Assembly: GCA_934446065.1 (NCBI GenBank)
Contig: CAKSDP010000014.1
Coordinates: 1 to 50,129, forward strand
From: an uncultured Eubacteriales bacterium
GTDB taxonomy: Bacteria; Bacillota; Clostridia; Oscillospirales; CAG-272
DNA: 50,129 nucleotides
Direction: 5' to 3'
Shown here: one piece after another, positions 34,282 through 42,566 of the stretch
How the letters are laid out: every line of letters begins with the position of its first letter
Position numbering within the stretch: position 1 is the first letter of the stretch
Translations under genes and position numbers: made by a program
Notes under the pieces: generated by a model
The model's input: only the letters and a program-made list of their open reading frames with translations
Told to the model about the DNA's origin: nothing
The model's database searches: none

Positions 34282-36075
34282 TTACTCTATAAGTCCGCTT
34301 TCCTTCAGCAGAAGCTCGATGTCCGTACCTCTGACCTTCTTCAGTGCGATCTTTATCATTTCCTTTTCGGCAAAGGAGAGAGGCGCCTCGCTTATCGGTT
34401 TCTTGTCGATCGCGTAGTAGCACGCACGGAGCAGCTCACGAACGTCGTACTTGCTTCCCCACACTTCCGGCACTCCGCGGTCGATGTCAAGCAGCGTGTA
34501 GACCGACTCCATACCGGTACGCATGGAATACTCGGTGGTGAAGATGGTATCGCGCGGCGTCTCGGCGAACTGACCGATGAATGCGAAGTTCACGGCGCCG
34601 TCGGGCACGACCTTCGGGCGGTCGGATTCCTTACGCGGCTGGAAGAATGCGTTGATATACGGCATGAAGCAGGTAGTTGTGTTGCACGCGTCGTGCGCGA
34701 GAGCGTCGATCTTGTCGGTAGGCACGCCGATGTGGTACAGCCACTCGCGGCAGACCTCCTCACCGGTACAGTCACGCATAGCCTTCTTCACGTAGTTGCC
34801 CTCGCGGTTGGTATTCAGCGAATACAGCCATACGAGCACCATGTTCTTGTCCTGAGACTTGAACTGCGGCTGACGGTTGATGGTCCACGAGAGATACCAG
34901 TTGTCGGTGCTGTCCTTGACGGTGACGATACCGCCGGTAGTCACCTTGCCCGAGCGCGGGTCGCGCTTGCAGACGTTCATGATGTGCTTTATTACTTCAT
35001 CGTCGGATGTCGCGACAGTTGCGCTCATCCAGTTGGTGGCGTCAACATCGGAACAGAAGTTGTCCGGGTTGCCGTACTCGCCGTGCTCCGCCTGAGCGGC
35101 GATGGCTTTCCACATATCCCACGACTCGCCATAACCGTTCTTCACGCCGGAGAGATCGGGCGCGTGTGTCTGATCGCCGTAGCAGGAGGTGTCGGTGCAG
35201 CAGCCGTTCGTGATGAACACGAGATCGTCCTCGATGAGGTCGATGGTCTGCTCTTCTCCGTCCTTGACATATACGATCTGACGTGCGATCTTCTTGTCGC
35301 CGACAGTGTCGATGATAACATTCTTTACGTCCATGCCGTACTCGATGCGCACGCCGTGCGACTCAAGATACTTCACCAGCGGCAGGATCATGCTCTCGTA
35401 CTGGTTGTACTTGGTGAAGCGCAGCGCACTGAAGTCGGGCAGTCCGTCGATGTGGTGGACGTAGCGGCAGAGGTAGCGCTTCATCTCAAGTGCGCTCGAC
35501 CAGCGCTGGAAAGCGAACATAGTCTGCCAATACAGCCAGAAGTTCGTGTTCCAGAAGGAGTCGGGCAGGACGTCGGAAATCTTCTTGTCCTCAAGCTCCT
35601 TTTCGGGTGTGATGAAGAGCTTTGAGAGCGCCATTGCGGAATCCTTGTCAAGCTTGAACTGCTTGTCGGTGTGCGCGTCCTCGCTGCGGTTTACGGTAGC
35701 ACGGCAGAGGGAGTAGTTCGGGTCGTGCTTGTTGAGCCAGTAATACTCGTCAAGCACCGATACGCCGGGAGTTTCGATTGACGGCACGTCGCGGAAGGTG
35801 TCCCACATTACCTCGAAATGGTTGTCCATCTCGCGCCCGCCGCGCATGAAGAAGCCCTTGGTGACGTCCTTGCGTCCATCGCAGCTGCCTCCCGCAAGCT
35901 CCAGTTTTTCGAGCAGATGGATGTGCTCGCCCTTCATCTGTCCGTCACGGACAAGATAGAATGCGGCGGTAAGTCCGGCAAGTCCGGTACCGATGATATA
36001 AGCTGATTTTTTATCCACATCCTCCGGCTTCTCGGGATGAGCGAATGCTTCATAAGTTCCTGCTGAGTAATACAT
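34282..36075 (-). CDS. ohyA: Oleate hydratase
   Basis: 597 residues, FAD-binding enzyme of the former myosin-cross-reactive-antigen family. It adds water to the cis-9 double bond of oleate or linoleate, giving 10-hydroxy fatty acids. The FAD-binding Rossmann segment is SAYIIGTGLAGLTAAFYLVR, and other conserved regions are FFMRGGREMDNHFEVMWD, FAFQRWSSALEMKRY, and GQFAETPRDTIFTTEYS. The strong GGAGG site sets the start. Gut and skin bacteria use it to detoxify unsaturated fatty acids. The adjacent TetR gene, same strand and upstream, is the likely regulator. Confidence 0.96.
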   Translation of the reverse strand: MYYSAGTYEAFAHPEKPEDVDKKSAYIIGTGLAGLTAAFYLVRDGQMKGEHIHLLEKLELAGGSCDGRKDVTKGFFMRGGREMDNHFEVMWDTFRDVPSIETPGVSVLDEYYWLNKHDPNYSLCRATVNRSEDAHTDKQFKLDKDSAMALSKLFITPEKELEDKKISDVLPDSFWNTNFWLYWQTMFAFQRWSSALEMKRYLCRYVHHIDGLPDFSALRFTKYNQYESMILPLVKYLESHGVRIEYGMDVKNVIIDTVGDKKIARQIVYVKDGEEQTIDLIEDDLVFITNGCCTDTSCYGDQTHAPDLSGVKNGYGESWDMWKAIAAQAEHGEYGNPDNFCSDVDATNWMSATVATSDDEVIKHIMNVCKRDPRSGKVTTGGIVTVKDSTDNWYLSWTINRQPQFKSQDKNMVLVWLYSLNTNREGNYVKKAMRDCTGEEVCREWLYHIGVPTDKIDALAHDACNTTTCFMPYINAFFQPRKESDRPKVVPDGAVNFAFIGQFAETPRDTIFTTEYSMRTGMESVYTLLDIDRGVPEVWGSKYDVRELLRACYYAIDKKPISEAPLSFAEKEMIKIALKKVRGTDIELLLKESGLIE

Positions 36076-36117
36076 AATAAATACCTCCGATGAGCTGTAT
36101 TTTTTATTTCTGACTCT

Positions 36118-36145
36118 ATTATATCCGAAATGCGGAGCTTTACAA
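36118..36145 (-). promoter_or_regulatory. Promoter of ohyA
   Basis: Minus-strand TTGTAA (36140-36145) and TATAAT (36118-36123) with a 16 bp spacer. A perfect palindrome (36161-36183) lies 16 bp upstream of the -35. Confidence 0.65.
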
Positions 36146-36160
36146 TAAACACAAAAATCC

Positions 36161-36183
36161 CCGTGATAAAAATATTATCACGG
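36161..36183. promoter_or_regulatory. Perfect inverted repeat between tetR and ohyA
   Basis: CCGTGATAA, 5-nt loop, TTATCACGG. On the minus strand it is followed by GGATTTTTG, so it may end the TetR gene transcript. Its position just above the ohyA promoter also suits a TetR operator. Sequence alone does not decide between the two. Confidence 0.6.
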
Positions 36184-36230
36184 AGAATTAAACTGTATAA
36201 ATTTTTATCAAATGCGCCGGAATGATAAAT

Positions 36231-36785
36231 TCAGACCTTGAACCTATCGAGCGCAGAGCCGATCGATCCGCGGATCAGCGTCGCAAGCTTATCGACGATC
36301 ACCTCAGGATCGCCGCGCATATCATCCTTGATCCAGTCAAGCATGATCCCGATGAAGATATACGAATACACCTGCGCGATGAATTTTTTGTCCTCGTCGC
36401 GCACTGTTATACCGACAGACTCCTCGTTTATAACTCCGAGTACGAGGCTGTCAACGAGCGGCTCAAGGTACTTCTCGACCTGCTCGCGGTGGACGCAACG
36501 GTAGACGTTCATGATGAACGGCTTGTTCTCATGTACGGCCTCAAATATCTGCAAGAGCCCCTGCTGCCAGGTATCGTAGGTCTTTTTCTCATCAAGCGCA
36601 CGCTTCGCGTCCTCAAGGCACGACCATTCCACAAGGTCGTAGATATCCTTGAAGTGATAATAAAACGTCATGCGGTTGATTCCGCAGTCGTCGGCAATAT
36701 CGGCTATGGTGATCTTCGTCAGCGGCTTTTTCAGAAGCAAATTTTTCAGAGACTGCTCAAGCGCACGTTTTGTTACCTGTGACAC
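36231..36785 (-). CDS. TetR/AcrR-family transcriptional regulator
   Basis: 184 residues. The N-terminal helix-turn-helix reads KKPLTKITIADIADDCGINR followed by MTFYYHFKDIYDLVEW, the standard TetR DNA-binding unit. The C-terminal ligand domain resembles the DhaS-like TetR_C subfamily. Its own promoter lies at 36832-36860, and ohyA follows 156 bp downstream on the same strand. Control of oleate hydratase in response to a fatty acid is inferred from adjacency. Confidence 0.9.
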   Translation of the reverse strand: MSQVTKRALEQSLKNLLLKKPLTKITIADIADDCGINRMTFYYHFKDIYDLVEWSCLEDAKRALDEKKTYDTWQQGLLQIFEAVHENKPFIMNVYRCVHREQVEKYLEPLVDSLVLGVINEESVGITVRDEDKKFIAQVYSYIFIGIMLDWIKDDMRGDPEVIVDKLATLIRGSIGSALDRFKV

Positions 36786-36831
36786 GGCATATTTCTCCTT
36801 TTCACCGCATTATTTGATGTCCGCAAATATA

Positions 36832-36860
36832 ATTATACATAAGAATCCGAAAATTTTCAA
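36832..36860 (-). promoter_or_regulatory. Promoter of the TetR gene
   Basis: Minus-strand TTGAAA (36855-36860) and TATAAT (36832-36837) with a 17 bp spacer. Confidence 0.7.
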
Positions 36861-36907
36861 GCGCATTTGCAAAATTACGGCACGTCCGAAAATACATTCC
36901 CTGCACG

Positions 36908-36936
36908 TTGAATTTCCCGCGCAATGCGGTTATAAT
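36908..36936 (+). promoter_or_regulatory. Promoter of the UDG-superfamily gene
   Basis: TTGAAT (36908-36913) and TATAAT (36931-36936) with a 17 bp spacer, about 40 bp upstream of the start and divergent from the TetR promoter. Confidence 0.7.
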
Positions 36937-36977
36937 AGACATATGATCAAAATGGCACGGCAAAGAGGTGATCTGCA

Positions 36978-37592
36978 ATGTGCGAAATATCAAAGCATCC
37001 GTATGAGCCGTATATCCCGGAAGGCGCGGACAGGCTGATCGTCGGCACGATACCGCCGTACCGATTCTGCCGGGGCGGCAAGGATTCGCTTCTCGAAAAG
37101 GACGTGGATTTTTACTACGGCTCAAAGGACAACCGATTCTGGGATCTGCTCTCCGATGCGGTGGGAAAAGATCTCGTGTGCACCGATCCGGCGGCTGCGG
37201 CAGATGAGCGCCGTCGACTGCTCGCGGACATACACACGGGCATCACGGATATAGTTGACACGTGTGTTCACGCGGAAATGAGGTCGGACGACGCATCACT
37301 GCACGATATACGGCAGAAGGATATTGCGGCTCTGCTACGGCAAAATCCCGGAATACGCGAGCTTATATACACGAGCAGATTTGTGATACGCCAGGTAAAC
37401 CTGAGTGTAAAGGAGTTCTGCGGCACAGCTGCGCACCACAGGTGGAGCTCGGGCAACAGGCTCGACGGCTCGGTGAGAATAAACGAAACCGACTACGTTG
37501 TCCGCATCCTGTATTCGCCGTCCCCGAACGCGCTCAGAAGCATCAGCCGGGAGAAACGCGCAGCAAGATACAGAGAAGTATTCGGGAACTGA
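36978..37592 (+). CDS. Uracil-DNA glycosylase superfamily protein (HDG-like)
   Basis: 204 residues. LIVGTIPPYRF near the N-terminus, VDFYYGSKDNRFWDLL, and the C-terminal ILYSPSPNALRSIS follow the motif order of the uracil-DNA glycosylase superfamily. The YYG-x(3)-NRFW block is typical of the hypoxanthine-DNA glycosylase (family 6) branch. The expected role is removal of deaminated bases, but the motif-1 residues differ from well-studied members, so the base specificity is open. It starts behind AGAGGTGA and is a single-gene unit with a terminator. Confidence 0.75.
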   Translation: MCEISKHPYEPYIPEGADRLIVGTIPPYRFCRGGKDSLLEKDVDFYYGSKDNRFWDLLSDAVGKDLVCTDPAAAADERRRLLADIHTGITDIVDTCVHAEMRSDDASLHDIRQKDIAALLRQNPGIRELIYTSRFVIRQVNLSVKEFCGTAAHHRWSSGNRLDGSVRINETDYVVRILYSPSPNALRSISREKRAARYREVFGN

Positions 37593-37597
37593 CGCAA

Positions 37598-37630
37598 AAA
37601 CCGGGAGACATATTGTCTCCCGGTTTGTTG
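37598..37630. terminator. Bidirectional terminator
   Basis: Perfect stem AAACCGGGAGACA / TGTCTCCCGGTTT with a 3-nt loop, between convergent genes ending at 37592 and 37635. Confidence 0.9.
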
Positions 37631-37634
37631 TTTT

Positions 37635-39050
37635 CTATCTGCGTGTGTTGTTTTCGGAATAATAGCGCTCTTTTTCGGCGTACATTTCGCGCTCGGCTTC
37701 TCTTAGAAGCGATTCGATATCATCGCAGTGCTCTGCCCATGCCGAACCGAGTGAAATGCTGACACCTTTTCGCTCCGCCTCCGCTCTCAGCGCGGCAAGA
37801 TTTTCGCTGAATTCACCGTTCCCTGTTCCCTGCACAAGCACAACGAACTCGTCTCCGCCGATGCGGTAACAGTTATTCGGAAAATGCTCCCTGATTATAT
37901 CCGCCATCGTGCAGATATATCTGTCTCCCTCTGTGTGCGAGAGCGAATCGTTTATATGCTTCAGCCCGTTCATATCAATATACGCGACACCCGCGCCGTC
38001 TGTGTGAACACCGCGAAGCTTCTCCGTTATTTCGATATACTTGTTCCGGTTGTACATCGACGTCAGCATATCGCGGTAGCTCATGGTCTTGAGCTGCTCT
38101 CTTTGGCTTGCAATTTCGCTGTTGCTTCGCTCGAGGATATAGACCGTTCTGAGATTCCATGAAAAATACAGAAGCAAAAGAACGACCTCGACCGCACCGA
38201 AAATAAGCAGCAGATTCTTCAGATAATTCAGACTGCTGAATATAACGTCGTCCTGCACGAACAGCATCATCTGCCATTCGTATATTCCGACGGGAGTATA
38301 ATACATATAAATGGGTCTTCCGTTAGTCCTTGATTCAAACGCAATAACTCCCGTGCGGAGATTTCGCGTCTCATCCTTCAGGTCAACGTTCTCATAGCCC
38401 TTCACACGCTTGCGCTCGTCGGTCTCGTATGCGTTGCCGAGTTCACTGTGCCAGCTGTCCATAATGTAATTGCCGTCACGGCTGTCAACTACACAGTAGT
38501 TTGAGCTGCCGCCGTACAGCTGAGGCACAAACACTGCTGACAGCGTCTCCGCATTGATAACACCTACAAGCATCGCCGCATCCCCGTCGCCGCATCTGAT
38601 CGGGATGCAGTAGTATATGCACTCCGCGCCGGTAATAAAGTCGGTCCTGCGCCGCGACATATGCTCGCCCTCCGCCATAAGTGCATCAAATTCCGCGCTG
38701 TCGCAGGTACTTCGCTCGCTTCCGTTTGATATGATAAGCCCGTCGGAATAAAACACGTCTATTCTTGAAAACACGGTGGTAGGCTGAAACTCGTCTAAGT
38801 GAAGGAAGTCTATCCGATCTTCATTCAGATTGTCGTCGCTCCGAAGCATTGTTTCAACCATGTGAAGCTTTGCGATCTCATCACTGAATTTCACCGATAT
38901 TTCCTAATTGAAGGTCGTAGCATATTCGCTGAGACGCACGAGACAACGATCCTTTTCGTGGTCGATGATCTTCCGGTACAAGACCAGTAATGCAAGTACG
39001 GTTATCCCGGTAATTAAGATTATCGGCAAAAGTCTTTTCAGTTTTTTCAT
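37635..39050 (-). pseudogene. Diguanylate cyclase gene split by an in-frame amber codon
   Basis: Reading starts at ATG 39050 (behind GTGAGG) with a membrane-helix N-terminus (LKRLLPIILITGITVLALLV), then meets TAG at 38903-38905 after about 48 codons. The same frame continues for 422 codons to 37635. The rest has a Cache-like sensor (FYSDGLIISNGSE, NYCVVDSRDGNYIMDSWH), a second membrane helix, and a GGDEF domain with the motif RIGGDEFVVL, for c-di-GMP synthesis. A GTG at 38894 behind AGGAAAT could restart translation and give a 419-residue protein lacking the first helix. The gene's natural end is also TAG, which argues against recoding. Confidence 0.8.
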
Positions 39051-39103
39051 AATACCTCACATGAAATGAGCGATCGCAATTATAACACCGTCTGTCACCT
39101 ATT

Positions 39104-39132
39104 ATTATAGCACCGACGGCGCATTTTTTCAA
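39104..39132 (-). promoter_or_regulatory. Promoter of the diguanylate cyclase gene
   Basis: Minus-strand TTGAAA (39127-39132) and TATAAT (39104-39109) with a 17 bp spacer, about 55 bp upstream of ATG 39050. Confidence 0.7.
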
Positions 39133-39332
39133 GTAATTTTCAAATTTACAGCCGTTTTTCGGCCTTAAATCAAGTGGGTATTACAAAGCACAGGAGAGGG
39201 AGCGTTGTACTCCTTTTCTTTTGTTGAATGGTAACACGCTGTGCGCAAATCGGGATCGAATTTTTTCAAAAGCCCGATTGCGGCAGCGTTTGCAGCGTTG
39301 CTATAATTATTTCCATTTTTACATTTAGCCTA

Positions 39333-39361
39333 TTGACAAATTGTGCTAACAGAGGTATAAT
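39333..39361 (+). promoter_or_regulatory. Consensus sigma-A promoter next to the CRISPR array
   Basis: Exact TTGACA (39333-39338) and TATAAT (39356-39361) with a 17 bp spacer, the best promoter in the window. No protein-coding gene follows. It drives the short RNA at 39368-39428. Confidence 0.85.
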
Positions 39362-39367
39362 ATGTAC

Positions 39368-39428
39368 GGTTACGTTATTTTTCTTTTATTTGCCGCCGTG
39401 CCTCTGCCAAGGTACGGCGGCATTTTTT
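39368..39428 (+). ncRNA. Candidate small RNA of about 60 nt, ended by an intrinsic terminator
   Basis: Transcription from the consensus promoter (39333-39361) would begin near 39368. A perfect-length stem GCCGCCGTGCC / GGTACGGCGGC (39392-39402 with 39411-39421) plus T-run ends it near 39428. The 24-nt unstructured 5' part is U-rich. The ATG at 39362 lies before the predicted transcript start, so the overlapping 27-codon frame is probably not translated from it. The RNA points toward the array, whose first degenerate repeat begins about 14 nt later. Confidence 0.55.
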
Positions 39429-39441
39429 ATTGTATTGGCGT

Positions 39442-39676
39442 GTAAACCGAGTTTACGCCCCGCGTAAGGGGCGAACCGCCCTGCTGGGGTGCTCTGGGGG
39501 TGGTCAGGTTATTTCAATTCACGCCCCTGCGCGAGGGGCGACTATCTTCCGAGGTAATCGACGCAGCTCTTTTCTTCATTTCAATTCACGCCCCTGCGTG
39601 AGGGGCGACTCGGCGAATGCGATACGATCGACAGCATTGACGCGATTTCAATTCACGCCCCTGCGTGAGGGGCTAT
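39442..39676 (-). CRISPR. Minimal type I-C CRISPR array, 4 repeats and 3 spacers
   Basis: The 32-bp repeat (plus strand: ATTTCAATTCACGCCCCTGC then GTGAGGGGCGAC) occurs at 39511-39542 and 39578-39609, with a truncated copy at 39645-39673 whose last three bases differ and a diverged copy at about 39442-39475. All three spacers are about 35 bp (39476-39510, 39543-39577, 39610-39644). The minus-strand form, GTCGCCCC... ending GAATTGAAAT, is the classic I-C repeat in the orientation of the cas genes. The leader-distal repeat is degenerate, as expected. The leader-side repeat is cut, and only about 30 bp separates it from cas7. Confidence 0.93.
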
Positions 39677-39706
39677 GCACCTATACCCCGAGGTAGATAC
39701 TCCCGC

Positions 39707-40717
39707 TCATCCATTGCTTTCCGTGAACCAGTTCTCGTCCTCCGGCAGCTTATTCCACGAGATCGGGCTGTACGCATCGGGCTTAAAGCCGACGTCAACT
39801 CCGCGCGGAAGCTTTGAAAGATCTATTTTGGCGTTATAGTCGCGGTAGCTTCTGGGGGCAGCCACATCGGGCTTCCGCTCAACGTGCACGAGGTCAAAAA
39901 GCTTATGCGCGGGCGCACACCCGAGCTTCGCCTGCTTCCGGCGCTGAGTCTCGTCGCTGTCCGTACCGACATGCTTGAAGATTATCAGCGGCGACACCAC
40001 ACTCATCTCGCCCTTACTTGAGCTGCGGTCGTGATCATACATATTGAGCAGCGCTTCAAACAGGATCTCAAGGTCACGCTCATCAAATCCGGTTTCGGCT
40101 GCAAGGTTTGCGCTGATGAAGCCGCGCACCTCGTAAAGCCCGAACGGTATTAGCTGCTTTCTGCCCATAGTGCGCAGCTTATCCTCGTCCTTTTCCTCCT
40201 CAAGCTTCATGTAATCCTCAACGGTTCCGCCATCCTTACCGCTGACGTTGTCCGTGCTTGCCATACGTGTTATGGACATATCGAGCGGGAGAATGGGGTC
40301 AAGGCTCTTGCCGAAGGTTATCTGCACCGGTCCGCGCACCTGCCCGGCGTTGGGTCCGGTGGACATAACTGCGCCGAACGTGCGAACATCATAGAACATC
40401 CGGCACGCGGCAAGGCGTCCGGCGTAGACCGTCTCCTTGCCCTTCACTCCCTCAACACCGGCTTCACGCCGCGCTTCGGCGATATGGCGGTTGATATTCG
40501 TGGACTGCTGTATGATGATCCCCATGCCAGGCTCATCTCCGTGCGCGGTCTGAACATAGTTGCGCACGCGGCGCTTCGTAGCCACGTCGGAAATATAACC
40601 GATCATGGTCTCCGGATCGATGCGGGGCATATTCCCCATATCTGGGTCTCCGTTGGGATTTCCGTTGGTGCAGGCAACATAGTACACAAATTCATAACGA
40701 TTTCTGATAACTGACAT
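39707..40717 (-). CDS. cas7: Type I-C Cascade backbone protein Cas7 (Csd2)
   Basis: 336 residues from ATG 40717, placed one base after the cas8 stop and behind GAGGAGA. Hallmarks are YVACTNGNPNGDPDMGNMPR near the N-terminus, GPVQITFGKSLDPI, and RGFISANLA. It polymerises along the crRNA spacer to form the Cascade backbone. The gene looks full length and intact. In complete I-C loci cas4 follows at once; here the reading ends and the array begins about 30 bp later. Confidence 0.95.
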   Translation of the reverse strand: MSVIRNRYEFVYYVACTNGNPNGDPDMGNMPRIDPETMIGYISDVATKRRVRNYVQTAHGDEPGMGIIIQQSTNINRHIAEARREAGVEGVKGKETVYAGRLAACRMFYDVRTFGAVMSTGPNAGQVRGPVQITFGKSLDPILPLDMSITRMASTDNVSGKDGGTVEDYMKLEEEKDEDKLRTMGRKQLIPFGLYEVRGFISANLAAETGFDERDLEILFEALLNMYDHDRSSSKGEMSVVSPLIIFKHVGTDSDETQRRKQAKLGCAPAHKLFDLVHVERKPDVAAPRSYRDYNAKIDLSKLPRGVDVGFKPDAYSPISWNKLPEDENWFTESNG

Positions 40718-40718
40718 A

Positions 40719-41108
40719 TTATTTCTCCTCTTTTCTTTCGGTTTTAAGTTTTTCTTTTTCAACAATGATCCTGGCGCACATCTGGCGGTATCCTATCGCA
40801 AAATACGTCTGCTCCTCAAGGTCAAGCACCTTCGGCAGGTCCTCTCCGAGGCAAGAATACACCTCGTTCAGACTGCTCTCGAAAAATCTGGCGAGAGCGC
40901 CCCATTCAATCTTGGCAATGTGGTGTTTTTCAATCATCTCGAGCCTTCCGAGCACAAGTGCGGGAGTTGTGCTTGCAGACGTATAGTAGCGGTCAACGAT
41001 ACCAGACTTCACATCGGGCATGACGGTTCTCTGAATATCGGCGTAGATTGCCATCAGCGCACCGCAGTGGTACGCGGCACTCGGAAAATTCTTGTCGTAA
41101 TACGGCAT
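40719..41108 (-). CDS. cas11c: Predicted internally translated small subunit Cas11c
   Basis: In type I-C systems a separate small subunit is made from an internal start in the 3' part of cas8c. Here ATG 41108 is preceded at 8 bp by AGAGGAGG (41117-41124), stronger than most starts in the window. It would yield 129 residues beginning MPYYDKNFPSAAYHCGALMA, in the size range of known Cas11c proteins. The product is helical with no catalytic motif, fitting a Cascade belly subunit. The prediction rests on the ribosome site plus established family knowledge. Confidence 0.75.
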   Translation of the reverse strand: MPYYDKNFPSAAYHCGALMAIYADIQRTVMPDVKSGIVDRYYTSASTTPALVLGRLEMIEKHHIAKIEWGALARFFESSLNEVYSCLGEDLPKVLDLEEQTYFAIGYRQMCARIIVEKEKLKTERKEEK

Positions 41109-42566
41109 GATCAGAGCCTCCTCTTTTCTCATTCTTCGTTTTCTGTTTGCCCACGCCTTGAGCCACTGGCAGGAGATTCCGTCCGGCATATGCGCAAACC
41201 TATCGTTTTCATCCGGCGAAACAAGTCTTGATTTAATATATTTCAGCGAGCGCGATGCCACCGCATCCGGCAGCGGTGTGCCGTTTGTGATCGCGGAAAC
41301 GATCGCGGGCGTGATTCCGGCAAGCTCCTTTTTCATCTGTTCGGAATCGCGCACATTTTTCTGATATTTCGCGAGAGTCATAAGGCGAAAATTCAGTCCG
41401 GTCGGGCGGATAGTCCCTGTGCCGATACTGTTCGTGAGGCTTATGTCGTCGTTCCACATCTCAAGGTTATTCGCTAGGGTCTCATAGCTTCCGTGCTCAT
41501 ACCGGCGCACCATTGCACGCCCGTTGTTCCCCGAGACCAGCAGTATGTGATACTCGCCGACAAGCGGCAGCACGCGCTCTCCCGTCCTGACACTTGCAAC
41601 AAGCCTGTCGGCATCCGCCCGAGCCTTGCGATCGGCGGCGATCCTCTGCTCCTCTGTATCCGTTTCAGACGGCGGCTCGTCGTCCGCATCGTCCTCATCA
41701 TCATTTCTGCCGATTCCGCCGAAGACGGGCAGAAAAACGTCATACTCCGGTTCGATCTCACTGTCATACCAATGCACAAACTTCATTCCGGCAAAAACCG
41801 GAGCAAACGGGTTGAAGCTGCGGCTTCTGTCCCGCCGATACATCGCGGGAGCACCGGCGAGCAGATCGTCAAGCGCATCCTTCACGACAACGAACGCCTC
41901 CTCCGATACAGGCGCGTTAGCCGACTGCTTCAGCCCATACGAGCGGAATGCAGATTTATCGAAGCAAAACAGGGCCTCGCCTGCGGAATGTCCGCCGACT
42001 CTCTGCAATCCGTTGACCTTCGGTACGGTGTCGAGCGGCTCTGTGACCTCGCCCGTAATCAGGCAGCGCGCCATACCGGAGCCTTTTTTCTCCCCCTTTA
42101 TATGCTCGGCGCGGTACTCGGTCCACCAATTTCTGACCGCGTCATCTGCGGCAGCAGGCTTCCCGTCAACCAAAAACGAGATCCTGTCGATGGGCTTTAT
42201 CTTCCGGGCATCCGCATCATTTCGGATATGAGCCGTTATCTCAGAAGACTCGAGCACGCGCAGGCAAACGGACAGAACGGGAGCGTCATTCTCTCCCTCT
42301 CTGAGCAGCGAGCGGAAGTATTCCGCTTTTGCTCCGTCGCCCCAGATAACGATGCCCGCCTTTTCCGCGAGGGGATTGCATTTGTCGGGGCTGTTCGCCA
42401 TCGTGCCGATGTCGGGGCAGATCAGCGACTCGCCCTCACATTTTTCGACTCCGAGATAATCGCCGCTTCCCGACAGACATATGTATGCGCGTATGGATTT
42501 TCTGACAAACCCCGGCGGGGTCGAGAGTCCGTTTCGGATGCCGTATTCATACAGCGCTTTCAGCAT
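40719..42566 (-). CDS. cas8c: Type I-C large subunit Cas8c (Csd1)
   Basis: 615 residues. MLKALYEYGIRNGLSTPPGF followed by a YLGVE strand is the family N-terminus, and CLITGEVTEPLD and LVSGNNGRAMVRR are conserved Csd1 segments. The large subunit recognises the PAM and positions target DNA. It overlaps the end of cas5 by 7 bp. An acidic linker (GRNDDEDDADDEPPSETDTE) around residues 285-305 is unusually charged. A separate internal start for Cas11 lies at 41108. No frameshift or stop is seen. Confidence 0.95.
   Translation of the reverse strand: MLKALYEYGIRNGLSTPPGFVRKSIRAYICLSGSGDYLGVEKCEGESLICPDIGTMANSPDKCNPLAEKAGIVIWGDGAKAEYFRSLLREGENDAPVLSVCLRVLESSEITAHIRNDADARKIKPIDRISFLVDGKPAAADDAVRNWWTEYRAEHIKGEKKGSGMARCLITGEVTEPLDTVPKVNGLQRVGGHSAGEALFCFDKSAFRSYGLKQSANAPVSEEAFVVVKDALDDLLAGAPAMYRRDRSRSFNPFAPVFAGMKFVHWYDSEIEPEYDVFLPVFGGIGRNDDEDDADDEPPSETDTEEQRIAADRKARADADRLVASVRTGERVLPLVGEYHILLVSGNNGRAMVRRYEHGSYETLANNLEMWNDDISLTNSIGTGTIRPTGLNFRLMTLAKYQKNVRDSEQMKKELAGITPAIVSAITNGTPLPDAVASRSLKYIKSRLVSPDENDRFAHMPDGISCQWLKAWANRKRRMRKEEALIMPYYDKNFPSAAYHCGALMAIYADIQRTVMPDVKSGIVDRYYTSASTTPALVLGRLEMIEKHHIAKIEWGALARFFESSLNEVYSCLGEDLPKVLDLEEQTYFAIGYRQMCARIIVEKEKLKTERKEEK

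Noticed and set aside
28848..38905. Three in-frame TAG codons as a sign that TAG is recoded as an amino acid
   Set aside because: Several genes here end in TAG in the right place, including the protein at 4404, znuB at 13349, the MGMT-family gene at 25981 and the diguanylate cyclase itself at 37635, some directly before terminators. Stop-codon use is ordinary.
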